From positions 1-17,653 of the forward strand of contig JAUVON010000018.1 in the NCBI GenBank assembly GCA_030599175.1: a DNA stretch of 17,653 nucleotides, in the 5' to 3' direction. A program made the position numbers and the translations under genes. The stretch comes from Desulfobulbaceae bacterium (lineage in GTDB: Bacteria > Desulfobacterota > Desulfobulbia > Desulfobulbales > Desulfocapsaceae). Below, one piece after another: positions 9,524 through 16,377 of the stretch; positions within the stretch are counted from its first letter, which is position 1; each line of letters begins with the position of its first letter. The notes under the pieces were generated by a model. That model made no database searches. It was not told the DNA's origin and was given only the letters and a program-made list of their open reading frames with translations.

Positions 9524-10045
9524 ATGACCATCGACTGGCCTGATAAATTTGCACGCGAGGGCCATGAATTATTTCTATCGGGCCTGCCGATAGCCTTGCA
9601 TTGCCATCACTACAATATGAATCTGCAGAAAACCCTTGAAACTTCTCTTGGCAGTGAAGGGGTCCTGCTTCTATACAAGGCAGCAGAAGAATCAAGTTAC
9701 GCCGGGTTCACCTCCTTTCTCGAGCACCATCCCAAAATTGTAACGGCTAAATCGAAACTGGAACTCGCCTCAACCAGTTACCAATACTGCGGGCTTGGCA
9801 TTGTTAACCTCACAAAAGTCGGGCCGGAAGGCGGCATTGTCACCAGCCCCCACAGTCATCATGTTACTGGCTGGCTGGCTAAATTCGGAAAAAGACAAAA
9901 TGTTGGCTGTTTTTTCACAGGAGGCTGGGTAGCCGGTGTTCTCGCAGCGATTTATAATAAACATATCGGTTACTTTTCAGTTAATGAACTTGAATGCAAG
10001 ATGACCCTGGCCAGAAAATGTATTTTTGAGGTAAAAATTGCATAG
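9524..10045 (+). CDS. V4R-domain-like protein 1 (putative small-molecule-binding sensor)
   Basis: Protein of 173 residues. The C-terminal part (about 105-172) reads like a V4R (4-vinyl reductase) domain: SPHSHHVTGW, then VGCFFTGGWVAGVLAAI, then the end motif NELECKMTLARKCIFEV, which matches the family's closing E..C......C.F pattern (Cys158 and Cys166). The three His at 110, 112 and 113 could contribute to metal or ligand binding. V4R domains are known as binding domains for hydrocarbons/aromatics in regulators and in some tetrapyrrole and methyl-metabolism proteins. No signal peptide or membrane segment. The ribosome-binding site is weak. It is followed after 54 nt by a second V4R-like gene and then a sensor kinase, so I infer a signal-input role. 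The 137-nt gap before it has only a poor promoter match (TTGAAA at 9447, TATGTA at 9470). Confidence 0.65.
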   Translation: MTIDWPDKFAREGHELFLSGLPIALHCHHYNMNLQKTLETSLGSEGVLLLYKAAEESSYAGFTSFLEHHPKIVTAKSKLELASTSYQYCGLGIVNLTKVGPEGGIVTSPHSHHVTGWLAKFGKRQNVGCFFTGGWVAGVLAAIYNKHIGYFSVNELECKMTLARKCIFEVKIA

Positions 10046-10099
10046 GGTAGACAACGCCTCAAAAATGTTTGAACTCTTCATAAAGTAGCAGGAAATACA

Positions 10100-10696
10100 A
10101 TGGCTATTGATACAGATAAAATTGTGCATGCCGTCATGCATGGCAGTAGGATCCGTGAGGAAAAGGGTATTATCCCCCTATTCGGCGTTTATTTATCTAT
10201 GATATCAGTCCAGTACTACAACAAGATCTCCTTTGGTTTTGAAAAGGCAACCGGTAATGATGGGTTCGCTGAGAAACTGCTTGTGGAAGCCGGGCAGGAA
10301 TGCGGTTATGCTACCTTCCAGGGCGTGAGAAGTTCCTGGGAATGGGAAGAGGTGGTCAAGCCAATGATTGAAGATAGAGAAGACCAGATTCATTGTTTTG
10401 TCTCAATTGCAATTGCTTTCGGTTGGGGAGACTTAACAGTGCAGGAACTGGTTCCTGGTAAAAAATTAGTGCTCCGCGCCACTGACCTCTACGAGGCAAA
10501 AGGTTATCTGGACGTTTACGGTAAAGCTGATTCAGGGAAATGCTATATGGTAAGGGGGGTGACTGGAGCTCTCATGGACCTGGTGTATGGCGATGATTAT
10601 CCGGAAGGCTGTTTTCAGTATACTGCTGTCGAAACGTCCTGTGTGGTCAAAGGAGACCCCTATTGTGAATTTATTGCACAACGAGCAGCCAGCTAG
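10100..10696 (+). CDS. V4R-domain-like protein 2
   Basis: Soluble protein of 198 residues. The last 70 residues fit the V4R/hydrocarbon-binding pattern: KCYMVRGVTGALMDLVYG followed by a closing block near 174-191 with Glu178, Cys181 and GDPYCEF (Cys189). The stretch before it (about 50-135) contains AEKLLVEAGQECGYATFQG and an acidic, tryptophan-rich segment. ATG follows CAGGAAA at a good distance. Its 3' end contains both the ribosome-binding site and the start codon of the downstream kinase (overlap 32 nt), so the two proteins are probably made in fixed proportion and may act together. The ligand is unknown. Confidence 0.7.
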   Translation: MAIDTDKIVHAVMHGSRIREEKGIIPLFGVYLSMISVQYYNKISFGFEKATGNDGFAEKLLVEAGQECGYATFQGVRSSWEWEEVVKPMIEDREDQIHCFVSIAIAFGWGDLTVQELVPGKKLVLRATDLYEAKGYLDVYGKADSGKCYMVRGVTGALMDLVYGDDYPEGCFQYTAVETSCVVKGDPYCEFIAQRAAS

Positions 10697-12914
10697 TTCA
10701 TCCTTTGAGGACTGGCAGTCTTGCAGACAGTTTCATAACTGTATCAAGGTTCTCTGTGAAGCCTATGACGATACTGATGCAAATTGCTGGTTGGTTCCCA
10801 AAACCCACTGCCAGAACTATATATTTGAAGATTTCTTCGACAAAATAACCTCATGTCTTTCCTGTGACTATTTCAAGCAAAAAGGGGCTCAGCATCCAAA
10901 AGGTCTCGATTTTTTTATTGCCGAACAACTCCGAAACTGCAACAGAAAAGCCTTTGAACAGCAATTCCAGAAAGAGGCAAGTTTTGTTGCAATCTTAAAT
11001 AGAATTCCCGATGGTCTTTTTACCTTTGATAAGGACTGGCGAATAAATTATTTCAACCCCGCAGCTGAAAAAATAACAGGGTTTTACGCCGAAGATGCGA
11101 TTGGTATGTATTGTGATGATGTTTTCAAGATCACCAGCAAAGGATCAATTGATGCTCTGAGGAAAGCAATTAACGATGGTGTTGATGTCCATAACCGCGA
11201 ATATGAAATTTTAGATATTGACGGTAAAAAGAAACCGGTTATCTGCTCAACCTCCGCTTTTAGAAATGACAAGGATGAGGTGGTGGGTGGTCTTGAAATA
11301 TTTAAAGATATTAAAGAATTGAAAAAACTGCAGGGAGAGGTTGTTAAACGGGAAAAAAAGTACCGTCGTATTTTTGAGGGCAGTCATGACATGATCCATA
11401 TTTCCAGGCCGGCAGGAAAGCTTCTTGACGTCAACATTGCCGGTGTTGAGATGCTGGGATTTGCCAGTAAAGAAGAGATGCTTGCCCTTGATTCTGTAGA
11501 GCGGTTTTGGGCAAACCCGAGGGATCGGGATAAGATGGTTGCTCTTCTCGCCAGGGATGGAAGCGTGAAGGACATGGAGTTCAATTGGGTACGAGCCGAC
11601 GGCAAGCAGGTTCATGTTCTTCTGTCCAGCCGCAGCTACGAGGATCCAAAAACCGGAGAAGTACAGTACGAAGGAATTATAAAAGATATCACCAAAAGAA
11701 AAGAAATTGGAGAGTTAGTTCGGAAACGCAACAGAGAACTCTCTATTCTGAATAGCATTGCTGTTGCGGTTAACCATACCATGGGGCTGGATAATATTCT
11801 GCATGCCACCCTCGAGCGGGTCTTAAAGGTACTCAGCCTTTCTTCAGGGGGTATTTTTTTAATAGACAGGGGAGATAAAAAAACAATTCTAGGGGCTGTA
11901 GCCGGGCTTCCCTCTGTTAAAAAAGGGGAAGCTGTAAAATTGATCTTCAAAGATGTATTGTTAAGAGAATACCTTATAGAAAGTGATTCCGAACTTATGC
12001 CCGAATCTTCATTTCCCCATTTCCAGGCCTGCTATAAAACCGAGAATAAAGATTCCCTTCTGTGCCTCTCCTGCCATCTGATTATTTCCAAAGGCAAACC
12101 TGTCGGTTTTTTCGGCTTTGCTCTCCCACCTGACAGAACAATCGATTATCTGGAGATTCGCCTCCTTGGCTCTTTGAGTAACTTTTTAGGCAACACTATC
12201 GAGAATGCCAAAATGATTGAAACGATACGTCAGAACAGGCATGACCTGCAAAGGCTCAATGAAAAATTATTTCAAACCCAGGAAGATGAAAGAAGACGTA
12301 TTGCAAGAGAACTGCACGACGAGGCAGGGCAGTCACTAACTGCTGTTAAATTAGGCTTGGATAATTTAGAGCAGAAAATCCCTGCAAATAATAGTGATGT
12401 CAGAGACATACTCTTTGAAACCAGGAAAATGCTGGTACGAACTTCATCAGAGATTCGTCGCCTTGCTTATAATCTGCACCCGACTTTATTGACTGATCTG
12501 GGTCTTGAACCGGCTTTGAATCTTTATTTCAAAGATATTGGAACTCACTCCAGGTTAAATGTTGAATTTCAGATGGTAGGTTTCGATGGCAGACTTGAAA
12601 AAGACCTGGAGACTGCTCTTTATCGTTTCAGTCAGGAAACTACGACCAACACCCTGAAGCATTCCGGCGCTGAGAATTTTTCGTTAAAAATCATCAAAAG
12701 TTTTCCTAAACTCATTTTCATTGCCGAAGATGACGGAATTGGCTTTGATGAAAAAGATATCTGCAATGACAAAAGAAGCCTGGGATTGCTCGGCATGCGT
12801 GAGAGGGCACAGCTCTTAGGTGGGACATTTCTTGTTAAAGGACGCTCTGGCCAGGGTGCCCGAATCCGGATAGAAATTAAAATGGCTGCAGATTATCAAA
12901 CTTCTGCCACATAG
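10665..12914 (+). CDS. Soluble hybrid-sensing histidine kinase: Cys-rich, PAS, PAS, GAF, HisKA_3, HATPase
   Basis: Two-component sensor of the NarX/DegS-like class. I place the start at GTG 10665: AGGAGA at 10651-10656 is 8 nt upstream, whereas an ATG at 10587 would add 26 residues of out-of-frame V4R sequence. The resulting 749 residues contain an N-terminal Cys-rich segment (Cys 20, 26, 31, 41, 49, 64, 67, with a CWLVPKTHC block and a CLSC pair) that could bind a metal or Fe-S cluster. Next come two PAS domains (about 100-215 and 230-345), a GAF domain (about 360-510, itself with a CLSC motif), the HisKA_3 box RRRIARELHDEAGQS with phospho-acceptor H551, and an HATPase_c domain with DDGIGFD near the end. 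No membrane span is seen, so it senses in the cytoplasm. The response regulator follows after 12 nt. Confidence 0.9.
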   Translation: MNLLHNEQPASSSFEDWQSCRQFHNCIKVLCEAYDDTDANCWLVPKTHCQNYIFEDFFDKITSCLSCDYFKQKGAQHPKGLDFFIAEQLRNCNRKAFEQQFQKEASFVAILNRIPDGLFTFDKDWRINYFNPAAEKITGFYAEDAIGMYCDDVFKITSKGSIDALRKAINDGVDVHNREYEILDIDGKKKPVICSTSAFRNDKDEVVGGLEIFKDIKELKKLQGEVVKREKKYRRIFEGSHDMIHISRPAGKLLDVNIAGVEMLGFASKEEMLALDSVERFWANPRDRDKMVALLARDGSVKDMEFNWVRADGKQVHVLLSSRSYEDPKTGEVQYEGIIKDITKRKEIGELVRKRNRELSILNSIAVAVNHTMGLDNILHATLERVLKVLSLSSGGIFLIDRGDKKTILGAVAGLPSVKKGEAVKLIFKDVLLREYLIESDSELMPESSFPHFQACYKTENKDSLLCLSCHLIISKGKPVGFFGFALPPDRTIDYLEIRLLGSLSNFLGNTIENAKMIETIRQNRHDLQRLNEKLFQTQEDERRRIARELHDEAGQSLTAVKLGLDNLEQKIPANNSDVRDILFETRKMLVRTSSEIRRLAYNLHPTLLTDLGLEPALNLYFKDIGTHSRLNVEFQMVGFDGRLEKDLETALYRFSQETTTNTLKHSGAENFSLKIIKSFPKLIFIAEDDGIGFDEKDICNDKRSLGLLGMRERAQLLGGTFLVKGRSGQGARIRIEIKMAADYQTSAT

Positions 12915-12926
12915 ATATAACTGGCT

Positions 12927-13589
12927 ATGGGAAAAATAATTAGAATTTTGCTTGCCGACGATCATACTATCGTGCGGCAGGGCATGGCACACTTACTCGA
13001 ACAACAGCCCGACATAAGGATCGTTGGCGAAGCTAACAATGGTAATAAAGCCGTGGAGATGGCTAGTAAACTCAACCCTGATCTCGTCATACTCGACATC
13101 GCTATGCCACTTTTGAATGGTATTGAAGCTGCAAAAAGAATACGTAAGGAGTTGCCTGACTGCAAGATATTAATCTTATCGATGTATTCACATGAACATT
13201 ATATCCATCAATTGCTGGAAACAGGAGTTTCCGGCTATCTTCTCAAGGATTCAAGTGGTGTCGAAATCATTGAAGCGATTCGTGATGCCATGAAAAATAA
13301 AACTGTTATGAGTCCATCTATTTCAAAAAAAATAGAAGACTCCCAAATGTCTCCTTATAAAAACCATTCAAGGGAAGAGCGATATAATATCTTATCAAAC
13401 AGAGAGAGAGAGGTGTTTCAGTTAATCGCCGAAGGGTTTTCAACCAAACAGATCACTGAAATGCTTTTCATCAGTATCAGCACTGTAAAATCTCACAGGT
13501 CAAAGATCATGACGAAACTGGGGGTCGATTCACCGACCCATCTTGTTCGTATTGCCATTAAACTCGGCTTGGTCGATCCTGATTTTTAG
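12927..13589 (+). CDS. NarL/FixJ-family response regulator
   Basis: Cytoplasmic DNA-binding regulator of 220 residues, partner of the preceding kinase. The receiver domain (1-125) has the acidic pair D11-D12, phospho-acceptor D57 in LVILDIAMP, the switch Ser/Thr region ILILSMYS and the KDS lysine in YLLKDSSG. A LuxR-type helix-turn-helix ends the protein (LSNREREVFQLIAEGFSTKQ, then ISTVKSHRSKIMTKLGV). Its ribosome-binding site is poor, suggesting coupling to the kinase gene 12 nt upstream. The stop codon TAG (13587-13589) lies exactly at the beginning of repeat copy 1. Targets are unknown; the neighbouring cobO/methyltransferase locus or the V4R genes themselves are candidates by position only. 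Confidence 0.93.
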   Translation: MGKIIRILLADDHTIVRQGMAHLLEQQPDIRIVGEANNGNKAVEMASKLNPDLVILDIAMPLLNGIEAAKRIRKELPDCKILILSMYSHEHYIHQLLETGVSGYLLKDSSGVEIIEAIRDAMKNKTVMSPSISKKIEDSQMSPYKNHSREERYNILSNREREVFQLIAEGFSTKQITEMLFISISTVKSHRSKIMTKLGVDSPTHLVRIAIKLGLVDPDF

Positions 13590-13716
13590 TGCCTTACTCC
13601 TGAAACTCTACAATAAAAAACAAGAGATCGAGGAAGGTCGTTTATTATTATATCGTTGAATATACTTCCAAGGCACTTATCCAAGCATTCTAAAATTCTG
13701 ATTTATTCGGGTTAGT
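13587..13716 (+). repeat. ~125-bp inverted repeat, copy 1
   Basis: The sequence from the response-regulator stop codon to about 13716 aligns with the reverse complement of 14926-14796. By hand I count about 99 identities in 125 aligned positions with one single-base gap. The outer parts are nearly identical (GCCTTACTCC, CAATAAAAAACAAGA, and 13670-13715 with about two differences), while the middle diverges. In this copy the last part can fold: 13669-13682 (CAAGGCACTTATCC) pairs with 13709-13722 (GGGTTAGTGCCTTG), 14 positions with one mismatch and one wobble, around a 26-nt loop. No reading frame is conserved between the copies. It fills the whole gap before cobO. Confidence 0.85.
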
Positions 13717-13762
13717 GCCTTGCTTATTGCCACAATGTTTTAATTTACCAGGGAAATATAAT

Positions 13763-14278
13763 ATGAAAAGTTATCTGCATGTATATACAGGAGAAGGAAA
13801 AGGAAAAACAACTGCAGCATTGGGTCTGACCATACGAGCTGCAGGTGCCGGTCACAAAGTATTCTTGGCCCAGTTTATCAAAGGTGGCCGTTATAGTGAA
13901 CTAAACGCACTGAAAAGATTTGATGACCTGGTCACCGTTGAGCAATTTGGTCGTGGTCGATTTATGGATGGAAAGCCTTCCGAATCTGATATTATAGCTG
14001 CACGTAATGGGCTAAAAAAGATGCAGTCCATTCTCTCATCAGGTGATTATAATGTTGTTATCCTGGATGAGGCTAATATTGCCCTGTATTACAACCTCTT
14101 TACAGTTAAGGAAATAATTGATCTTATCGATTGCAGATCAAAGAACACAGAACTTGTTATTACAGGCAGGCATGCTCCTCCTGAAGTTTTGGAAAGAGCT
14201 GATCTTGTGACAGAAATGAAAGCTGTAAAGCACTATTACAAAAAAGGCGTCAAGGCAAGAGTTGGCATAGAAAAATGA
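13763..14278 (+). CDS. cobO: Cob(I)yrinic acid a,c-diamide / cob(I)alamin adenosyltransferase
   Basis: Adds the 5'-deoxyadenosyl group of ATP to the cobalt of reduced corrinoids, giving the coenzyme B12 form. The 171-residue product (ATG 13763, after AGGGAAA) is of the CobA/CobO/BtuR type: P-loop GEGKGKTT (10-17), AAGAGHKVFLAQFIKGG, the VVILDEANIAL Walker-B-like strand, VITGRHAPPEVLERADLVTE and a basic C-terminus. The length is within the normal range, and the gene looks intact. It is followed by a broken cobU and is isolated from any other corrin-ring biosynthesis gene here, so it probably serves salvage or supply for corrinoid-dependent enzymes. It is transcribed against the neighbouring minus-strand methyltransferase locus, just downstream of repeat copy 1. 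No cobalamin riboswitch is apparent in the 173-nt upstream gap. Confidence 0.92.
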   Translation: MKSYLHVYTGEGKGKTTAALGLTIRAAGAGHKVFLAQFIKGGRYSELNALKRFDDLVTVEQFGRGRFMDGKPSESDIIAARNGLKKMQSILSSGDYNVVILDEANIALYYNLFTVKEIIDLIDCRSKNTELVITGRHAPPEVLERADLVTEMKAVKHYYKKGVKARVGIEK

Positions 14279-14300
14279 CAAGCTCGTAAAAACCTTAAAA

Positions 14301-14495
14301 ATGGCAAAGATAATATTAGCAACCGGTGGTTCACGCAGTGGCAAAAGTGAGGATGAGATAACTACAATTTGCCAGGAATTGATACACCTCAGCAGACAAC
14401 GCCAAGATACAGTAATATTTGTCACGAATGAGGTGGGCAGTCGAATCGTGCCGGCAAATGGCATTGCTCGAAAATTCAGAGATTTATCCAACCGC
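14301..14495 (+). pseudogene. cobU: cobU remnant (adenosylcobinamide kinase/guanylyltransferase) with internal deletion and lost C-terminus
   Basis: The frame begins with a CobU-like N-terminus and P-loop (IILATGGSRSGKS, residues 4-16). It then jumps directly to the region that in intact CobU lies about 100 residues further on (DEITTICQELI, then VIFVTNEVGSRIVPANGIAR and KFRDLSNR). The GTP/His motif and the central domain are missing, as is everything after the KFRD block. The open frame runs on to 14570 only as antisense of the convergent thioredoxin-like gene. It starts 22 nt after cobO in the same direction, consistent with an ancestral cobO-cobU pair. A functional kinase is very unlikely. 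Confidence 0.8.
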
Positions 14496-14501
14496 TACAC
14501 T

Positions 14502-14792
14502 CTACCCTTTGTTCTTGAGTTCCCAACGCATGGTAATTTCAGCAGCAAGTTCCTCTTGACCTGGAATTAAAGATTCGTACATCAGATCGCCTTCAAGGGC
14601 TATGGTAGGAAGGCATTTACCCTTTAGCTCAAGAAACCGCTTATTGCCCTCAAGGGTCCGCATGTCCCACTCACGAACATCGATATATTGTTGAATTTCT
14701 TTCGGTAGATCCTGTACCGATTTTGCCATATAGACACAGGCAAGTCATTGCCGAAAGTCAGTAAGCAGCACATCAACCATAACCTTGTTCAT
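14502..14792 (-). CDS. Thioredoxin-like protein with selenocysteine (U-x-x-C), 96 residues
   Basis: Read from ATG 14792 through an in-frame UGA at 14747-14745 (codon 16) to TAG 14504-14502. The N-terminal part MNKVMVDVLLTDFRQ-U-LACVYM aligns without gaps to KIRIDILTLDSVQ-C-AACGYM of the paralogue at 16433-16819, and the similarity continues through KGKCLPTIALEGDLMYES on the other side. The UGA therefore sits exactly where the first cysteine of CxxC should be; the second cysteine is C19. A 6-bp perfect hairpin follows. A conventional caller would truncate the gene to start at 14729, losing the active site. The cis-proline (LPT) of thioredoxin folds is present. The paralogue's C-terminal 30-residue extension is absent. 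It lies just beyond repeat copy 2. Alternative: a nonsense-mutated pseudogene, which the intact remainder and the second UGA gene nearby make less likely. Confidence 0.82.
14702..14720 (-). promoter_or_regulatory. Candidate bacterial SECIS hairpin of the thioredoxin-like gene
   Basis: On the minus strand TCGGTA (14720-14715) and TACCGA (14707-14702) form a perfect 6-bp stem around the 7-nt loop CAGGATC. The stem begins 25 nt and the loop 31 nt after the UGA, inside the usual bacterial distance range. The loop has G at its third and fourth positions rather than its first two, a deviation from the common pattern. A second possible stem, TTGCC/GGCAA immediately after the UGA, competes. Confidence 0.55.
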
Positions 14793-14795
14793 ATC

Positions 14796-14926
14796 TAACC
14801 CGAATAAATCGGAACTTTTAGAATGCTTGGATAAGTACCTTGGTGGTGAATACAACCACATAATTTCAATATACATTCCTCAGGTTCTTGTTTTTTATTA
14901 CAGACGTTCTGGAGTAAGGTACTAAC
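14796..14926 (-). repeat. ~125-bp inverted repeat, copy 2
   Basis: Reverse-strand counterpart of the repeat that follows the response regulator, in opposite orientation about 1.1 kb away. It begins at the stop codon of thioredoxin-like 2 (TAG at 14924-14922 lies inside GGGGTTAGTACCTT) and ends just before the ATG of the UGA-containing gene. Here the core GGGTTAGTACCTT (14927-14915) can pair with AAGGTACTTATCC (14841-14829). Relative to copy 1 a G has become A on one arm and the matching C has become T on the other, so the pairing is kept. CCGA/TCGG near 14801-14812 forms an additional small hairpin. Confidence 0.85.
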
Positions 14927-15260
14927 CCCGCATATTGTATTCTTCGATGACTTCTTCGAATGCTTCTTCAAGCATGGGCCTGGGAGGAATGACATCAAAA
15001 ATAAGCTCACCGTTGATGAACATTGAGGGAATAGGGGCAATACGCAATTTCTTATAAACTTCTTCTTCGCCAAACAGGGAAACCGACAGGGCTAAAAAGC
15101 GTTTCTTCCCATCTCTCTTGAAAATATCCACCCGGCGATATTCAGCATAGTCTCCATAATCAGGCATAACTTCACGAATCGCCTCTTCCATGTAATGACA
15201 GATCAGGCAGTCGCTTTTCTTGTACATTATCTCAACAACCATTTTCTTTACACAATCCAT
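14922..15260 (-). CDS. Thioredoxin-like protein 2 (CLIC active site)
   Basis: Small redox protein of 112 residues with C18-L-I-C21 in KKSDCLICHYMEEAI, placed as in its two paralogues, and the cis-proline region IAPIPSMFINGELIFDVIPP (about 74-93). The strand pattern and short length suit the thioredoxin/glutaredoxin-like fold. Start chosen at ATG 15260 because it gives the same distance to the CxxC as the paralogues, although only GGAA precedes it. It follows the CobW-like gene by 26 nt and so belongs to the same transcript. The stop codon is provided by the first bases of repeat copy 2. Presumably a thiol-disulfide partner of the methyltransferase or of a corrinoid protein (inference from position). 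Confidence 0.8.
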   Translation of the reverse strand: MDCVKKMVVEIMYKKSDCLICHYMEEAIREVMPDYGDYAEYRRVDIFKRDGKKRFLALSVSLFGEEEVYKKLRIAPIPSMFINGELIFDVIPPRPMLEEAFEEVIEEYNMRG

Positions 15261-15286
15261 AAATTTCCGAAGCTAATATTTTTTTA

Positions 15287-16345
15287 TCATTGGCCAGGCA
15301 AAGAGTCGATATTCATTTGGAGCATAGGCTGGAGTACTTCTCTGGCAGACCAGTTTCCTTCAGCAACAGCATCTTTAACTTTATCCATAGAGTCAACCTC
15401 CCCAATAAATACCACCATGTTCATATGTTCAATCTCTGCAGATTTTTTTCCACAATCCTCGAGGGTCCAGTCGCCCATGACATAACTGAACAGGTGCACC
15501 TCATCCTTCTCCTGAACAAATCCTTTAGCGCGAATGATAGAGGAAGGAAGTCTATCTGCCATACTTCTGATCTCACCAAAATCATCACCGTTCCATTTAT
15601 ATGCCACCGAGGCCAGCTGATCAGGCGGAGTTGATTCAAGGTTCGGCTGATCTAACATACCACTTATAAAATCTTCTAGTTCCTTTGGCGATAATGTTGC
15701 GGGAACAGAAGACAGTGTTTGCTCAATATCCTGCCCTTCTGCACTTTTACTCTCAATAAAAGGAAAAGAATCAAGTGGGATATCTGAAAATGTCGTTTCA
15801 AAAAATCGCGGATCAGGGTGGTTGTCTCGAACAATCTGTTTTATCTTCTCAATCTCATCTCTTGACACGAGATCTGTCTTATTAATGATAAAAACAGTAG
15901 ATGTCGACAACTGTTTTTCCACCGAAGCAAAGGTTTCAAAGGCTTCAAGAAAATGGGCAGCATCAATAATACAGAATTGATCTGTAAAATCAAAACCATC
16001 ATTAAAAATCGGCAGTTTAAGGTCACGTTTCAAATCAGACGGATTGGCAACTCCTGTAGATTCAATTATCAGGAGATCCGGTTTAATCTTGGCATTTAAT
16101 TCGTAGAGTCCCTTAATAAAATCAGTCTTTACACAAACACAGAATATCGAACCACGACTAATTTCCATCATATCGATATCATCACCTTCCACCAAAGTTC
16201 CATCGATACCTATCTCCCCAAACTCGTTCATCAGGATGGTCAGCTTTAAATCTTTGGGGAAGTTATCAATTATTCGATTTAAGAAAGTCGTCTTGCCACT
16301 TCCCAGAAACCCTGTAATCAGGAGAACTGTGGTGATTCCGTTCAT
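15287..16345 (-). CDS. CobW/COG0523 G3E-family GTPase
   Basis: Metal-related GTPase of 352 residues. Walker A GFLGSGKTTF (12-21), NEFGEIGIDG (40-49), the family cysteine region SRGSIFCVCVK (63-73), ESTGVANP (95-102), NKTD for guanine recognition, and a CobW C-terminal domain (about 245-330) are all present. In this family the cysteine motif is usually CxCC and binds the transferred metal; here it is C69-V-C71-V, one cysteine short. GGAGG precedes the ATG closely. Members act as metal chaperones or insertases for zinc, cobalt or nickel enzymes. Lying between an MtaA-like zinc methyltransferase and thioredoxin-like genes, a role in metal loading of the methyltransferase or handling of its corrinoid partner is plausible. 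It should not be called CobW itself without cobalt-chelation context. Confidence 0.88.
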   Translation of the reverse strand: MNGITTVLLITGFLGSGKTTFLNRIIDNFPKDLKLTILMNEFGEIGIDGTLVEGDDIDMMEISRGSIFCVCVKTDFIKGLYELNAKIKPDLLIIESTGVANPSDLKRDLKLPIFNDGFDFTDQFCIIDAAHFLEAFETFASVEKQLSTSTVFIINKTDLVSRDEIEKIKQIVRDNHPDPRFFETTFSDIPLDSFPFIESKSAEGQDIEQTLSSVPATLSPKELEDFISGMLDQPNLESTPPDQLASVAYKWNGDDFGEIRSMADRLPSSIIRAKGFVQEKDEVHLFSYVMGDWTLEDCGKKSAEIEHMNMVVFIGEVDSMDKVKDAVAEGNWSAREVLQPMLQMNIDSLPGQ

Positions 16346-16377
16346 GATACCTCCATGATTTTTGTGTGTAGTAAAAT

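Noticed and set aside
10587..10664. N-terminal extension of the histidine kinase to ATG 10587
   Set aside because: It lies entirely within the V4R gene in another frame, has no ribosome-binding site, and the GTG at 10665 has a well-placed AGGAGA.
13587..13722. Integron attC sites or a gene-cassette array
   Set aside because: The copies end in GTTAG, and copy 2 reads GTTAGAT (fits GTTRRRY), but copy 1 reads GTTAGTG. Both copies also begin with TTAG in the same sense instead of the complementary RYYYAAC box, the two copies are in opposite orientation, and no integrase is present.
13590..13762. Cobalamin riboswitch upstream of cobO
   Set aside because: No convincing B12 box (GCCACTG-type) was found; GCCACAATG at 13728-13736 is too weak, and the stretch is fully explained by the repeat.
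14301..14570. The 89-residue frame as a functional small protein
   Set aside because: Its first 65 residues are two separated pieces of CobU and the rest is antisense to the convergent thioredoxin-like gene.
14502..14729. A 75-residue protein starting at ATG 14729
   Set aside because: This start removes the redox-active site; homology to the paralogue continues upstream through the UGA to ATG 14792.
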